Below, piece after piece: positions 1 through 8,529 of a DNA stretch of 64,000 bases. Within the stretch, counting starts at the first letter, position 1. Each line of letters opens with the position of its first letter. The notes under the pieces are model-generated. The model saw only the letters and a program-made list of their open reading frames with translations. It searched no databases and was not told where the DNA came from. Position numbers and translations under genes: made by a program. This stretch comes from Aquimarina sp. U1-2 (lineage in GTDB: Bacteria > Bacteroidota > Bacteroidia > Flavobacteriales > Flavobacteriaceae), in the NCBI RefSeq assembly GCF_017897595.1, contig NZ_JAGKIK010000010.1, forward strand, positions 62,001-126,000. The letters run 5' to 3'.

Positions 1-924
1 CGACCAAAAAAATCAACACATCTTAAACGGGCTATTGTATTTTTATCCTTTGGCTTTACTATTTTATTATCGTCTTGTTATGGCGACGGTATAGATCCCG
101 ATCCTGAAGTGGAAACATTAATTAGCAATTTTGCGGCTAACGGAGCAGTTTCTGTAGACCGCCAAGGAACAATTTATGTATCAGAGTACGGAAGGTTCGT
201 AGAAACCGGTGGTAGTGGTACACGAGTATTTAAGTTATCTCCGCACGGTAAAGTTTTAGATACTATTACAGGTTTATCAGGTCCTATGGGAACAGCAAAG
301 GATTCTAAAGGAAATCTTTTTATAAATAACGATAACAATACGGTAAGAGGGCAAGTGTTAAAAATTTCTCCAAATAAAGAGCGAGAAGTTATAGCGTCTA
401 TAGAGGGTTGGCCAAGTAGTATGGCAATCGATTATGAAGATAACTTGTATATTTCTAATTACACAGCACCTACAGTACATAAAATTACCCCAGATGGCAC
501 AGTTTCAGTATATGCAGAGGATCCTCGATTATTAGGGGGTGTAGGTATCGATTTGGATAGTAAGGGCAATGTTATCGTTGCGAACTTCTACACTGCCACA
601 ATTTACTCGATTGATAAAAATGGAGAAGTATCTTTAATTGCGAATATACCCGATATAGTGATTCAAAATTTTGGAATCGGTTACATTACCGTAATTAACG
701 ATGTGATTTATGCGACGGGTATAGCGGTTAACTATATCTATAGTGTATCTATGGATGGCACTATAGAAACAATCGCAGGTAATGGTGAAGCGGCACAAGT
801 TGACGGACCTTTATTAGAAGCCTCATTCAGTAATCCTAATGGGATAGCCGCTAATAAATTCAGAAAAACATTATATATCTCAGAGTACACCGGAGTAGGG
901 GGAGTTCGGAAGATTAAGCTTTAA
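1..924 (+). CDS. NHL/SMP-30-type beta-propeller lipoprotein, 5' end cut by the window
   Basis: The reading frame is open from base 1, so the true start lies upstream. The visible N-terminus is a hydrophobic stretch ending in a lipobox (LSSC, Cys codon at 76-78), followed by an Asp/Pro-rich linker; this predicts a lipoprotein on the outer membrane or periplasm side. A GTG at 109 also opens the frame but would remove the signal, so it is not the start. The body holds repeated short motifs such as GVGIDLDSKGNVIVANF and SSMAIDYEDNLYISNY, typical of NHL or SMP-30/gluconolactonase-like six-bladed propellers, which usually bind proteins or sugars. The last blade (GIAANKFRKTLYISEY) is complete. No catalytic role can be assigned. 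A strong hairpin terminator follows about 200 bp downstream. Confidence 0.8.
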   Translation, partial: RPKKSTHLKRAIVFLSFGFTILLSSCYGDGIDPDPEVETLISNFAANGAVSVDRQGTIYVSEYGRFVETGGSGTRVFKLSPHGKVLDTITGLSGPMGTAKDSKGNLFINNDNNTVRGQVLKISPNKEREVIASIEGWPSSMAIDYEDNLYISNYTAPTVHKITPDGTVSVYAEDPRLLGGVGIDLDSKGNVIVANFYTATIYSIDKNGEVSLIANIPDIVIQNFGIGYITVINDVIYATGIAVNYIYSVSMDGTIETIAGNGEAAQVDGPLLEASFSNPNGIAANKFRKTLYISEYTGVGGVRKIKL

Positions 925-992
925 GACTTATAGTTTTAAAATTTTATTGAATGTGCACAAAATTACCTAGGTGTTAAAAAGCTATACTAGGA

Positions 993-1062
993 TGTTACAT
1001 CGAGCGCAGTCGAGACCTTGTTGTTTTACAAAAATGACCTCTCGACTTCGCTCGAGGTGACA
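993..1062. repeat. REP-like inverted repeat (TCGAG family)
   Basis: Two arms, TCGAGCGCAGTCGAGA at about 1000-1015 and TCTCGACTTCGCTCGA near 1040-1056, are inverted complements with one mismatch and enclose about 25 bases. A related element lies at 8281-8356. Its intergenic place between a gene end and a terminator fits a dispersed REP-type repeat. Confidence 0.7.
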
Positions 1063-1119
1063 GAGGCAAAATTGTAACTACTGGAAATCAATAGTTTAAT
1101 TGTCGAACTCAGATTACAT

Positions 1120-1167
1120 GGTTGAATTCTTGGTTTTTAAACTAAGAGTTCAACCTTTGTTTTTTTA
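1120..1167 (+). terminator. Rho-independent terminator after the NHL lipoprotein
   Basis: GGTTGAA at 1120-1126 pairs with TTCAACC at 1149-1155, with further pairing inside, and a T-rich run follows (TTTGTTTTTTT). Placed downstream of the + strand lipoprotein gene, with the REP-like repeat between. Confidence 0.7.
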
Positions 1168-1215
1168 GCTTCGGTTTTGATGTGATTTATGTATTATGAC
1201 TCAGAATTTTCGGAT

Positions 1216-1524
1216 TTATGCTGCTATCTGTATCGACCTAAGATAATGTTTTACATGATAAAACATGATTTGCTTACTCATAACATCATCATTATTAGTG
1301 CTAAAAAGATAACCAAAAGAATAATTCAATGAAAATTCATCAATATCCATAAGTTCGGGATAATGTCTATAGTTCTCTATTGCTTCTTGATATTGGGTCA
1401 ATAAATTTGAATAGTTGATAGCGAAAGGCTTATTTTTAAAACAATGTATACTGGTATCTACCGCAACAGTCGATGCGTGAGAAGTAGTATTTAGAACGTC
1501 TACTGTTTCTTTTTTCGGTATCAT
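1216..1524 (-). CDS. Hypothetical protein, 102 aa
   Basis: An isolated reading frame starting with ATG at 1524. The product is soluble, with no signal peptide or membrane segment, and rich in Tyr, His and Asn. I recognise no family. It stands alone between the lipoprotein terminator and mfd, both more than 150 bp away. The rest of this interval shows no other coding signal. The AT-rich stretch 1540-1735 beyond its start carries repeated ATCGATAAAAA words near 1610-1640. It may be a real small orphan gene or a chance frame. Confidence 0.45.
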   Translation of the reverse strand: MIPKKETVDVLNTTSHASTVAVDTSIHCFKNKPFAINYSNLLTQYQEAIENYRHYPELMDIDEFSLNYSFGYLFSTNNDDVMSKQIMFYHVKHYLRSIQIAA

Positions 1525-1737
1525 AGTGTTGAATGGGTTGCTCTATACATTCTAAAGTCGTACTTATTTACGTAGAGTCTTGAAAATCGATGTAAATTTA
1601 TAAAAATATATCGATAAAAAACAAATTTAATCGATAAAAAGTATTTTTATGGAAATTACGTACCCTTTTTACGTTATTAATGTAAGAAATATTTGTTTTT
1701 TCTTACAATTATTTTCTATCTTGTTATATCTTATCAG

Positions 1738-4700
1738 TTAAGGGGCAGTTGTTTCTTTCAAAGTTTGCTGAAGGGGTTTCAAAATTGTAAGCGCCTGATC
1801 TACAGAGTTGATCGTATCAAAAGTTAATAGCAATCGCAAACCGTTTCTAGTTTTCTTTTCTTTTATTTTACCTAAGTTTGGATGTTGTTGCATAAATTGA
1901 AGCACTTTAGAAAATGCATCACTCTGGTAAAATGCGCTTTGTTGATCGTTTATAAAATAGCCTACAAATTTATTTTGTTTAAGTATAATTTTTTCTAATC
2001 CAATCGAGGTGGCAATCCATTTGATACGAACAGAGTTGAGCAAATCAACGGCTTGATCTGGCAACTCACCAAAACGATCGACAAGACGTAATTCAAACTG
2101 CTGTAAGTGCTCTTCGTCTTTTATAGTATTAAGCTCGGTATACAAATTTAATCGTTCTGTGATATTATTAATATAGTCATCTGGAAATAATAATTCAAAA
2201 TCGGTATCGATCTGAGTATCCTTTAAAAATACTTTTTCCTGACCTTGATCCTCATATAGCGATGCAAATTCATTTTCTTTCAGTTCTTCGATAGCCTCAT
2301 TTAAGATTTTTTGATACGTATCAAAACCGATTTCGTTGATAAATCCGCTTTGCTCGCCTCCCAATAGGTCTCCGGCTCCCCTGATTTCGAGATCTTTCAT
2401 GGCAATATTAAATCCGCTACCCAATTCTGAGAATTGTTCTAAGGCCGTAATACGCTTACGAGCATCTTCGGTCATGGCAGAGTAGGGTGGCGTAATAAAG
2501 TAACAGAATGCCTTTTTATTGCTTCGGCCCACACGACCACGCATTTGATGTAGGTCTGACAGTCCAAAATTGTTGGCATTATTAATAAAAATAGTATTGG
2601 CATTTGGTACATCTAATCCACTTTCTACTATTGTAGTAGATACCAAAACATCAAATTCTCCATTCATAAAAGAGAGCATTAGGTCTTCTAATTTCTTACC
2701 TTCCATTTGCCCATGACCTATAGCAATCTTTGCATCGGGTACGACACGCTGTATCATTCCGGCCACTTCTTTAATATTTTCAATCCTGTTGTGTATAAAA
2801 AACACTTGACCGCCACGCTGGATTTCATAACTTACCGCATCCCGAATTGTTTTTTCGGTAAATCGTATCACATGTGTCTCGATAGGATAGCGGTTAGGCG
2901 GTGGCGTAGTAATAGTTGATAGATCTCGAGCTGCCATCAAGCTAAATTGTAACGTTCTAGGTATGGGAGTTGCTGTTAGCGTAAGGGTGTCTACATTTTC
3001 TTTAATCGTCTTTAACTTGTCTTTTACAGATACTCCAAATTTTTGTTCCTCATCTATTATTAATAATCCCAGATCTTTAAACTTTACATTTTTATTAACC
3101 AGTTGATGCGTACCTATAATTATATCTACACTACCTTTTTCCAGACCTTCTAGAGTTTCTCGTTTTTGTTTCGCCGAGCGGAAGCGATTGATATAGGCTA
3201 CCGTGACCGGAAAATCTTTAAGGCGCTCGCGAAACGTTTTTGCATGCTGAAATGCCAGAATAGTCGTAGGCACCAAAACTGCCACCTGTTTACCATTGTC
3301 TACAGCTTTAAAAGCAGCTCGTATGGCAACTTCAGTTTTGCCAAAGCCTACATCCCCGCAAATTAAGCGATCCATAGGTCGTTCACTCTCCATATCGGCT
3401 TTAACAGCAGCCGTAGCTGTACTTTGATCGGGGGTGTCTTCGTAGATAAAAGACGCCTCTAACTCATGCTGTAAATAACTATCAGGATCGTACTGAAATC
3501 CTTTTTGTAGTTTCCGCTTTGCGTATAATTGAATCAGATTAAAGGCAATATGCTTTACTTTTGCTTTTGTTTTTTGCTTAAGCGTCTTCCATGCTTTGGA
3601 TCCGAGTTTGTAAATTTGAGGCGCTTTGCCATCTTTACCATTAAATTTGGAAATTTTATGAAGCGAATGGATACTTAAATAGAGCACATCCCTTTCACCA
3701 TAGATCAATTTAATGGCTTCTTGTTTTTTGCCTTCTACGTCTATTTTTTGCAAACCACCAAATTTACCGATCCCGTGATCAATATGAGTAACATAATCAC
3801 CAACTTCAAGATTAGTAAGTTCTTTTAAAGTAATCGCCTGTTTTTTTGCGTATCCGTTTTTGAGGGTAAATTTATGATAACGCTCAAAAATCTGATGATC
3901 GGTATAGCAAACAATTTTTTGCTCATGATCAATAAATCCTTGAAACGCCGAGAAAACTATAGTTTCATACTGTCTAACGTCTAGGTCTGCATCATCAAAA
4001 ATATCATGAAAGCGCTTGGCTTGCTGTTCACTCACACAAAAGATGTAGTTTGTATAGCCTGCCGAGTAGTTCTCGTTAAGATTTTTGATTAAAAGATCAA
4101 ATTGTTTATTAAAAGAAGGTTGAGGTTTGGTCGTAAACTTTACGGTGTGGTCTGCTTTGCTCAAAGGGCGATTCCCCATGTCTACCAAAGTAAAATCTAG
4201 CAATTGCTTTCTTATGAGATCTGAAGTGGCAAATAGTTCTTTGGGAGTGCTATGTTTGATTTCTTTGGATAAGGTTTCAAACGCTTCCTGGGCTTTCTCG
4301 AAGTTTTTATCAAGTCGGGCAGAAAGCAAATCAGTATCTTTGGTAATGACAATCGTAGTGTTGGCAATGTATTTTAAGAAACTTTCTCTAGTTTCTTGCA
4401 TGGTCTTGTTTTCGACATTGGGAATGATAGTGATTTTTTTGATCTGATCTGTAGAAAGCTGTGTTGCTACATCAAAAGTTCGTATGCTATCTACTTCATC
4501 ACCAAAAAATTCGATACGATACGGTTGATCATTACTGAATGAAAATACATCGACAATCCCCCCACGTACCGAAAACTCGCCGGGCTCTGTTACAAAATCT
4601 ACCCTTTGAAATTGATATTCGAATAACACTTCATTTACAAAATCGAGAGACAAAGTGTCTTGAACTGCAATTTTTAGTGTGTTTTTTTCCAGTTCTTTTC

Positions 4701-5103
4701 TTGTGACTACTTTTTCAAACAGCGCATCAGGATAGGTAATGATCAACGCTGCTTTTTTGCGAGAGTTGATTCGGTTTAACACCTCGGCACGCAGTAGTAC
4801 ATTTGCATTATCGGTTTCTTCGATCTGGTAGGGTCTGCGATAACTACCCGGGTAAAAAAGTACATTTTTATCGCCAACTAGTTGCTCTAAATCATTTAAA
4901 TAATAAGCAGCTTCCTCTTTATCATCGAATATACAAACAAAGGTTTGGTTAGCTGTTTTAAAAAGGTTCGAAATAGCAAAAGACAATGAAGATCCCAAGA
5001 GTCCTTGCAAATGTACTTTTGCTTGAGGTGTGGCAATAGCGTTCTCCAATTTCTGTAAAGACAGAGACTGTTTGAAAATTTGCGAGATAGAAGATGTACT
5101 CAC
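1738..5103 (-). CDS. mfd: Transcription-repair coupling factor Mfd
   Basis: An ATP-dependent DNA translocase that removes RNA polymerase stalled at DNA lesions and recruits UvrA. The N-terminal UvrB-like part is followed by the CarD-like RNA-polymerase-interaction domain (motif THIDHGIGKFGGL), then the RecG-like helicase core with Walker A GDVGFGKTEV, the DEEQ box and motif LTATPIPRTLQ, a helicase C domain (GRVGRSNKKAFCY) and the C-terminal TRCF domain. Length about 1,120 aa is normal. The frame extends to a TTG at 5124, but that codon overlaps a TATATTTG promoter-like box at 5122-5129, so I prefer the GTG at 5103, which gives an N-terminus starting STSSISQIF after Met. No partner genes adjoin it. 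Confidence 0.97.
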   Translation of the reverse strand: MSTSSISQIFKQSLSLQKLENAIATPQAKVHLQGLLGSSLSFAISNLFKTANQTFVCIFDDKEEAAYYLNDLEQLVGDKNVLFYPGSYRRPYQIEETDNANVLLRAEVLNRINSRKKAALIITYPDALFEKVVTRKELEKNTLKIAVQDTLSLDFVNEVLFEYQFQRVDFVTEPGEFSVRGGIVDVFSFSNDQPYRIEFFGDEVDSIRTFDVATQLSTDQIKKITIIPNVENKTMQETRESFLKYIANTTIVITKDTDLLSARLDKNFEKAQEAFETLSKEIKHSTPKELFATSDLIRKQLLDFTLVDMGNRPLSKADHTVKFTTKPQPSFNKQFDLLIKNLNENYSAGYTNYIFCVSEQQAKRFHDIFDDADLDVRQYETIVFSAFQGFIDHEQKIVCYTDHQIFERYHKFTLKNGYAKKQAITLKELTNLEVGDYVTHIDHGIGKFGGLQKIDVEGKKQEAIKLIYGERDVLYLSIHSLHKISKFNGKDGKAPQIYKLGSKAWKTLKQKTKAKVKHIAFNLIQLYAKRKLQKGFQYDPDSYLQHELEASFIYEDTPDQSTATAAVKADMESERPMDRLICGDVGFGKTEVAIRAAFKAVDNGKQVAVLVPTTILAFQHAKTFRERLKDFPVTVAYINRFRSAKQKRETLEGLEKGSVDIIIGTHQLVNKNVKFKDLGLLIIDEEQKFGVSVKDKLKTIKENVDTLTLTATPIPRTLQFSLMAARDLSTITTPPPNRYPIETHVIRFTEKTIRDAVSYEIQRGGQVFFIHNRIENIKEVAGMIQRVVPDAKIAIGHGQMEGKKLEDLMLSFMNGEFDVLVSTTIVESGLDVPNANTIFINNANNFGLSDLHQMRGRVGRSNKKAFCYFITPPYSAMTEDARKRITALEQFSELGSGFNIAMKDLEIRGAGDLLGGEQSGFINEIGFDTYQKILNEAIEELKENEFASLYEDQGQEKVFLKDTQIDTDFELLFPDDYINNITERLNLYTELNTIKDEEHLQQFELRLVDRFGELPDQAVDLLNSVRIKWIATSIGLEKIILKQNKFVGYFINDQQSAFYQSDAFSKVLQFMQQHPNLGKIKEKKTRNGLRLLLTFDTINSVDQALTILKPLQQTLKETTAP

Positions 5104-5121
5104 GTAGCAAAAATTTTGGTG

Positions 5122-5129
5122 CAAATATA
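5122..5129 (-). promoter_or_regulatory. Bacteroidota -7 box (TATATTTG) of mfd
   Basis: The minus strand reads TATATTTG, matching the TAnnTTTG consensus of the Bacteroidota housekeeping sigma factor. No clear TTG -33 element at the ideal distance is visible. Transcription would start just before the GTG start of mfd at 5103. Confidence 0.5.
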
Positions 5130-5447
5130 CTATGATTCTTTTTATTCTATATCACTTCATTTATGGATTAAGTGCTAATTTCTTCGAATTACGTTAAGTA
5201 AATCCTTCAACCTGTAGTATTTTCATTTTTAGGGTTGTCTATATAGGTTTCGTTTCCTTATCATTTTTGGTGAGAAAAAGATATATTCCTAGCTCTTTCT
5301 TCAAAAGGACGGAGCTTAAACTCTCCTCTAGAGGGGAGATAATGAGAGGTGTAATTCACTGTTTATTCTCGAAAAAATGTAAAATATAATCTGAAACTTA
5401 CATGGGTAAATCACTTAATTTTATATATACAGTAAAGAATATCTTCA
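5130..5447. other. Intergenic region between divergent mfd and oxidoreductase genes
   Basis: No gene seen. It holds an 18-bp near-perfect palindrome at 5322-5339 (TCTCCTCTAGAGGGGAGA, one mismatched pair) in a purine/pyrimidine-biased stretch of the kind often repeated in flavobacterial intergenic DNA. Promoters for the + strand gene should lie in 5350-5447; none matches the consensus well. Confidence 0.5.
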
Positions 5448-6791
5448 ATGAAAATAAAAGAGTTTGACGTTTTTATAATAGGTAGTGGGGTTGCAGGTCA
5501 AACTGTAGCAGAGCAATGTGTTAAAAATGAATTAACAGTAGCTATTGCCGATAAAAGAGCATACGGTGGAACCTGTGCAAACAGGGGATGTGATCCCAAG
5601 AAAGTAATCCTTGGCAGTACCGAAATAATCAAACAGGCCAAAGATCTTTTGGGAAAAGGTATTACAAAGCTTCCCCAATCTAACTGGAAAGATGTAATGA
5701 GTTTTAAACAAGAGTTTACGGCTGCTGTTCCAGCAGGTACCGAAGAAAAACTTAGGGATATGGGCATTACCTTATATCATCAATCTCCAAAATTTATAGA
5801 TTCGAATACCCTTTCTGTAGAAGGAAAAACGATAAAAGCGAATAAAATTGTAATCGCTTCTGGTTTAGTGCCTCGACCCTTGGATATTGAAGGAGGTTCA
5901 ATGGCATTAGAGAGTGATGACTTTTTAAATTTAGAGGCATTACCAGAATCTATAATTTTTATCGGGGGCGGTTATATCGGGATGGAGTTTGCACATATGG
6001 CAGCAAGATTTGGAGTTGACGTCACGATTATTGAATCTGGAGACAGACCTTTATCGATGTTTGATCCAGATATGGTAGCACATCTTGTACAAGCCTCTAA
6101 AGATCTAGGGATCGAGTTTGTTTTTAAGGCTGAAGTTACTGCTATCGAAGCGTTAAGAAAAAACAAGCGAGTACATTACAGCAAAAACGGCAAAAAAAAT
6201 AGTAAAAAAGCAGCATTGGTTTTTAATACCACTGGAAGAATACCTTCTATTCAAGATTTGAACCTTGAAAAGGGTGGAGTGGTATATAATCAAAAAGGAA
6301 TAGGGGTGAATGATTTTTTGCAGAATCCAGGCAATAGTGATGTGTATGCTTGTGGTGATATTGCTGATAATGCGTTGCCACTTACGCCATTCTCTTCTCG
6401 CGAAGGGACAATCGTTGCTCACAATCTTTTTCATGGCAATGAAAAGAAAGCAAATTTTCCAGTCACACCGTCAGTAGCGTTTACATTACCAAATATTGCT
6501 TCGGTAGGATTATCTGAAGAAGAAGCCAAAAAAAAATATCATACGATTCGCGTAGTTTATAAGGATGCCGCTGATTTTTACAATGCGAAACGTATAAATG
6601 AGCACACCTATGCATATAAGATTATAATAAAGGACGATGTTATTTTAGGAGCGCATCTGGTCGGTCCCGAAGCTGCAGAAATGATCAACCTTTTTGCCAT
6701 GGCTATTTATAATAATATGACTACCAAAGCACTTAATGAACTAATTTTTGTTTACCCCAGCTGGGGGGGTGATATGCAATACATGATATAA
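5448..6791 (+). CDS. NAD(P)/FAD-dependent disulfide oxidoreductase (glutathione/mercuric reductase fold)
   Basis: A class I pyridine-nucleotide-disulfide oxidoreductase of 447 aa. It has an FAD-binding GSGVAGQTVA motif near residue 12, the redox-active disulfide GGTCANRGCDPKK (Cys-x4-Cys) near residue 41, a second nucleotide-binding GGGYIGMEFA motif, and the FAD signature ACGDIAD. The C-terminal catalytic dyad of dihydrolipoamide dehydrogenase and glutathione reductase, usually HPTxxE, is replaced by YPSWGGD, so the usual base is missing. This marks an uncharacterised subfamily rather than a classical Lpd or Gor, and the substrate cannot be named. It stands alone and ends 17 bp from the convergent TspO-like gene. 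Confidence 0.85.
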   Translation: MKIKEFDVFIIGSGVAGQTVAEQCVKNELTVAIADKRAYGGTCANRGCDPKKVILGSTEIIKQAKDLLGKGITKLPQSNWKDVMSFKQEFTAAVPAGTEEKLRDMGITLYHQSPKFIDSNTLSVEGKTIKANKIVIASGLVPRPLDIEGGSMALESDDFLNLEALPESIIFIGGGYIGMEFAHMAARFGVDVTIIESGDRPLSMFDPDMVAHLVQASKDLGIEFVFKAEVTAIEALRKNKRVHYSKNGKKNSKKAALVFNTTGRIPSIQDLNLEKGGVVYNQKGIGVNDFLQNPGNSDVYACGDIADNALPLTPFSSREGTIVAHNLFHGNEKKANFPVTPSVAFTLPNIASVGLSEEEAKKKYHTIRVVYKDAADFYNAKRINEHTYAYKIIIKDDVILGAHLVGPEAAEMINLFAMAIYNNMTTKALNELIFVYPSWGGDMQYMI

Positions 6792-6808
6792 TTTGATAAG
6801 GGAGTCAC

Positions 6809-7603
6809 TTATTGAAAACGTTCTAATAGTTTGTGATACGGACTCGTCTTTCTATTTAAATATCCATGCGTTCCTATAACTATCAAAAGAATTGCGCTAC
6901 AAACAAGCGCTGTAATGGCGATGTAAGCTATGGTATCCTTATGACGCATATAGATAGCAACTAGCGCCCAAACTCCCACCAGGGCAAATTCTCTCATATT
7001 CCTTTTCATAATAACAAGAATATTAATAACCATTGCGATTATTATCATTGCTACTGTCCAACCTTCTTCAGACAATGCAAAGCCAATCCAATCAATTTTA
7101 ACAAGGTAGGTGGCCGTATTAGCGATTGTAGCTACTGTAATCCATCCCGAATACAAACAAATAGGCCACCAAACAAATGCAATAGTGCCTATAGGTGCAT
7201 CCCAACATTCCATATTCGTATTTAAAATAATTTTGATAAGAGATATGAGGATACCTATCATGATAAAAACAGAAAGACCGGTATAATCGTAAACAAATGC
7301 TAGTACCCAACATCCGTTCAAAAAATTAGCAAAAAGAAACCAATACCCGGTTTGCTCAATAAAAGCAGTATCTTGAGACTTAAAAAACGCTTCTCTGATT
7401 TGATATACACTATAAGCGATAAGACTTATAAATATAAGCCCCCAAATGGCAAATGCATAACTGGCTGGTGTAAAAAGGTTGTTATATGTGTTGCTTATCT
7501 CTCCAATAGTCGTGTTATTAAAAGTAGCTGTTTGAGAAAGATAATTGATCCCTAACACAAAAAGTACAGAGATAAGGTTGATTATAGATAACTTTTTTTT
7601 CAT
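6809..7603 (-). CDS. TspO/MBR-related tryptophan-rich membrane protein
   Basis: An integral membrane protein of 264 aa with seven to eight predicted hydrophobic helices and many Trp residues. The segment FTPASYAFAIWGLIFIS resembles the first-helix signature of the enlarged tryptophan-rich sensory protein group related to TspO/translocator proteins, which bind porphyrins or other hydrophobic ligands. It is longer than classical TspO (about 160 aa). The start ATG at 7603 directly precedes a lysine-rich N-terminus and first helix. Convergent with the disulfide oxidoreductase; no operon partner. Ligand and function are unknown. Confidence 0.75.
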   Translation of the reverse strand: MKKKLSIINLISVLFVLGINYLSQTATFNNTTIGEISNTYNNLFTPASYAFAIWGLIFISLIAYSVYQIREAFFKSQDTAFIEQTGYWFLFANFLNGCWVLAFVYDYTGLSVFIMIGILISLIKIILNTNMECWDAPIGTIAFVWWPICLYSGWITVATIANTATYLVKIDWIGFALSEEGWTVAMIIIAMVINILVIMKRNMREFALVGVWALVAIYMRHKDTIAYIAITALVCSAILLIVIGTHGYLNRKTSPYHKLLERFQ

Positions 7604-7802
7604 TCGATATTTCTTCTCGAAATAAAGATAGCCAATGTTCTCTGTTTTTTTACTTCAAAAGAATGAATTGTTGTCGTTATTCAAAATACGATATATCCAT
7701 AGTGATGTTAAAGGAATTTTTTAATCAAAACGATGTCAGCCCCAGTTTAGTTAAAGAAACGATACAATGGTGTTCATTAAAAACTATTCATTACCATAAT
7801 TT

Positions 7803-8010
7803 TAACCCGCTTTATGCATTAGAATTTCGTTATGAGGGTTGAAAATGCAATAAAACCAAGTGTTTTCTAAGTTTCGGCATAGCATCGCTACGGTGAAACT
7901 TAAAAATACAACGTAGTGCTTGGTTTTGCAGCAGTTTAAAGCCGTAATACCTGCTCGCCTTTTATAAATAATAGGCAGGCGGGGATTTTCTAATGCATAA
8001 AGCGGGTTTA
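7803..8010. repeat. Long-hairpin intergenic repeat, copy A (208 bp)
   Basis: Terminal inverted repeats AACCCGCTTTATGCATTAGAA and its complement enclose a second long stem (AAAACCAAG...CTTGGTTTT) and a core GGCATAGCATCGCTACGGTG. The whole folds into one imperfect hairpin. It matches copies at 30707-30877, 34119-34290 and 39732-39943, in inverse orientation to the first two, and carries an extra hairpin of about 40 bp (near 7955-7985) that those two lack but copy D has. It lies just downstream of the small peptide gene at 8036 and could end its transcript. The stretch 7604-7802 before it holds nothing recognisable. Confidence 0.85.
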
Positions 8011-8035
8011 ATATATGTTTTTTATCGAATACACA

Positions 8036-8197
8036 TTAAATAAGTTCCTCATCTTCTGTGAATGTAGTTTCTTCTAGTGGTTTTACTGTCGAATTCGTTT
8101 TTAAAGGATCACATGCTACAGCGCCGCCATTGATGATAGAATAATCATTTAATTTTGAGATGATAAACTTTTGAAGTGTTAAATTTTTGTTCTGCAT
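8036..8197 (-). CDS. Small RiPP/class I lanthipeptide-like precursor, 53 aa
   Basis: ATG at 8197, stop at 8036. The N-terminal leader (NLTLQKFIISKLNDYSII, then NGG at residues 23-25) resembles the Bacteroidota double-glycine leaders of class I lanthipeptide-type precursors. The 28-residue remainder after GG is rich in Thr/Ser with one Cys (residue 29) and an acidic C-terminus (TEDEELI). No modification enzyme, peptidase-transporter or immunity gene lies nearby, so it is an orphan precursor candidate. The long hairpin repeat copy A follows 25 bp after the stop. The call rests on leader resemblance only. Confidence 0.6.
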   Translation of the reverse strand: MQNKNLTLQKFIISKLNDYSIINGGAVACDPLKTNSTVKPLEETTFTEDEELI

Positions 8198-8280
8198 TTT
8201 GTTTATTTAAAGGGATAGTTATTGAAATTGATTTAAATTTTTATTCAATATCCACTATAAATCATAAAATTGACTTTAAT

Positions 8281-8356
8281 GTCTGGTCGATCGCAGTCGA
8301 GAACTGATCTTAGAGCTCGTTGGATTTACTAACCTCTCGACTGTGCTCGAGGAGAC
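8281..8356. repeat. REP-like inverted repeat (TCGAG family), second copy
   Basis: The arms TCGATCGCAGTCGAGA (about 8287-8302) and CTCTCGACTGTGCTCGAGG (about 8333-8351) are inverted complements with a few mismatches. Same family as 993-1062, with a longer loop. It lies in the 330-bp gap 8198-8529, which holds no gene apart from this element. Confidence 0.65.
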
Positions 8357-8529
8357 ATTGCGATATGATTGATTATAGATATTCATTAATTATTATATAC
8401 TTAGTGAAAAAGTTCGAATTACTTTCTCATAAAACTTCAAAGGTACTTACACATTGCGTTGCACCTCTATCATTTTTACGATTATTTGCTTGTTTTCCGT
8501 GAAAACATGGCAAAACAATACGGTAGTAT

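Noticed and set aside
6153..6434. Minus-strand frame inside the disulfide oxidoreductase gene
   Set aside because: It lies wholly within a gene with full cofactor motifs on the + strand, so it is a shadow.
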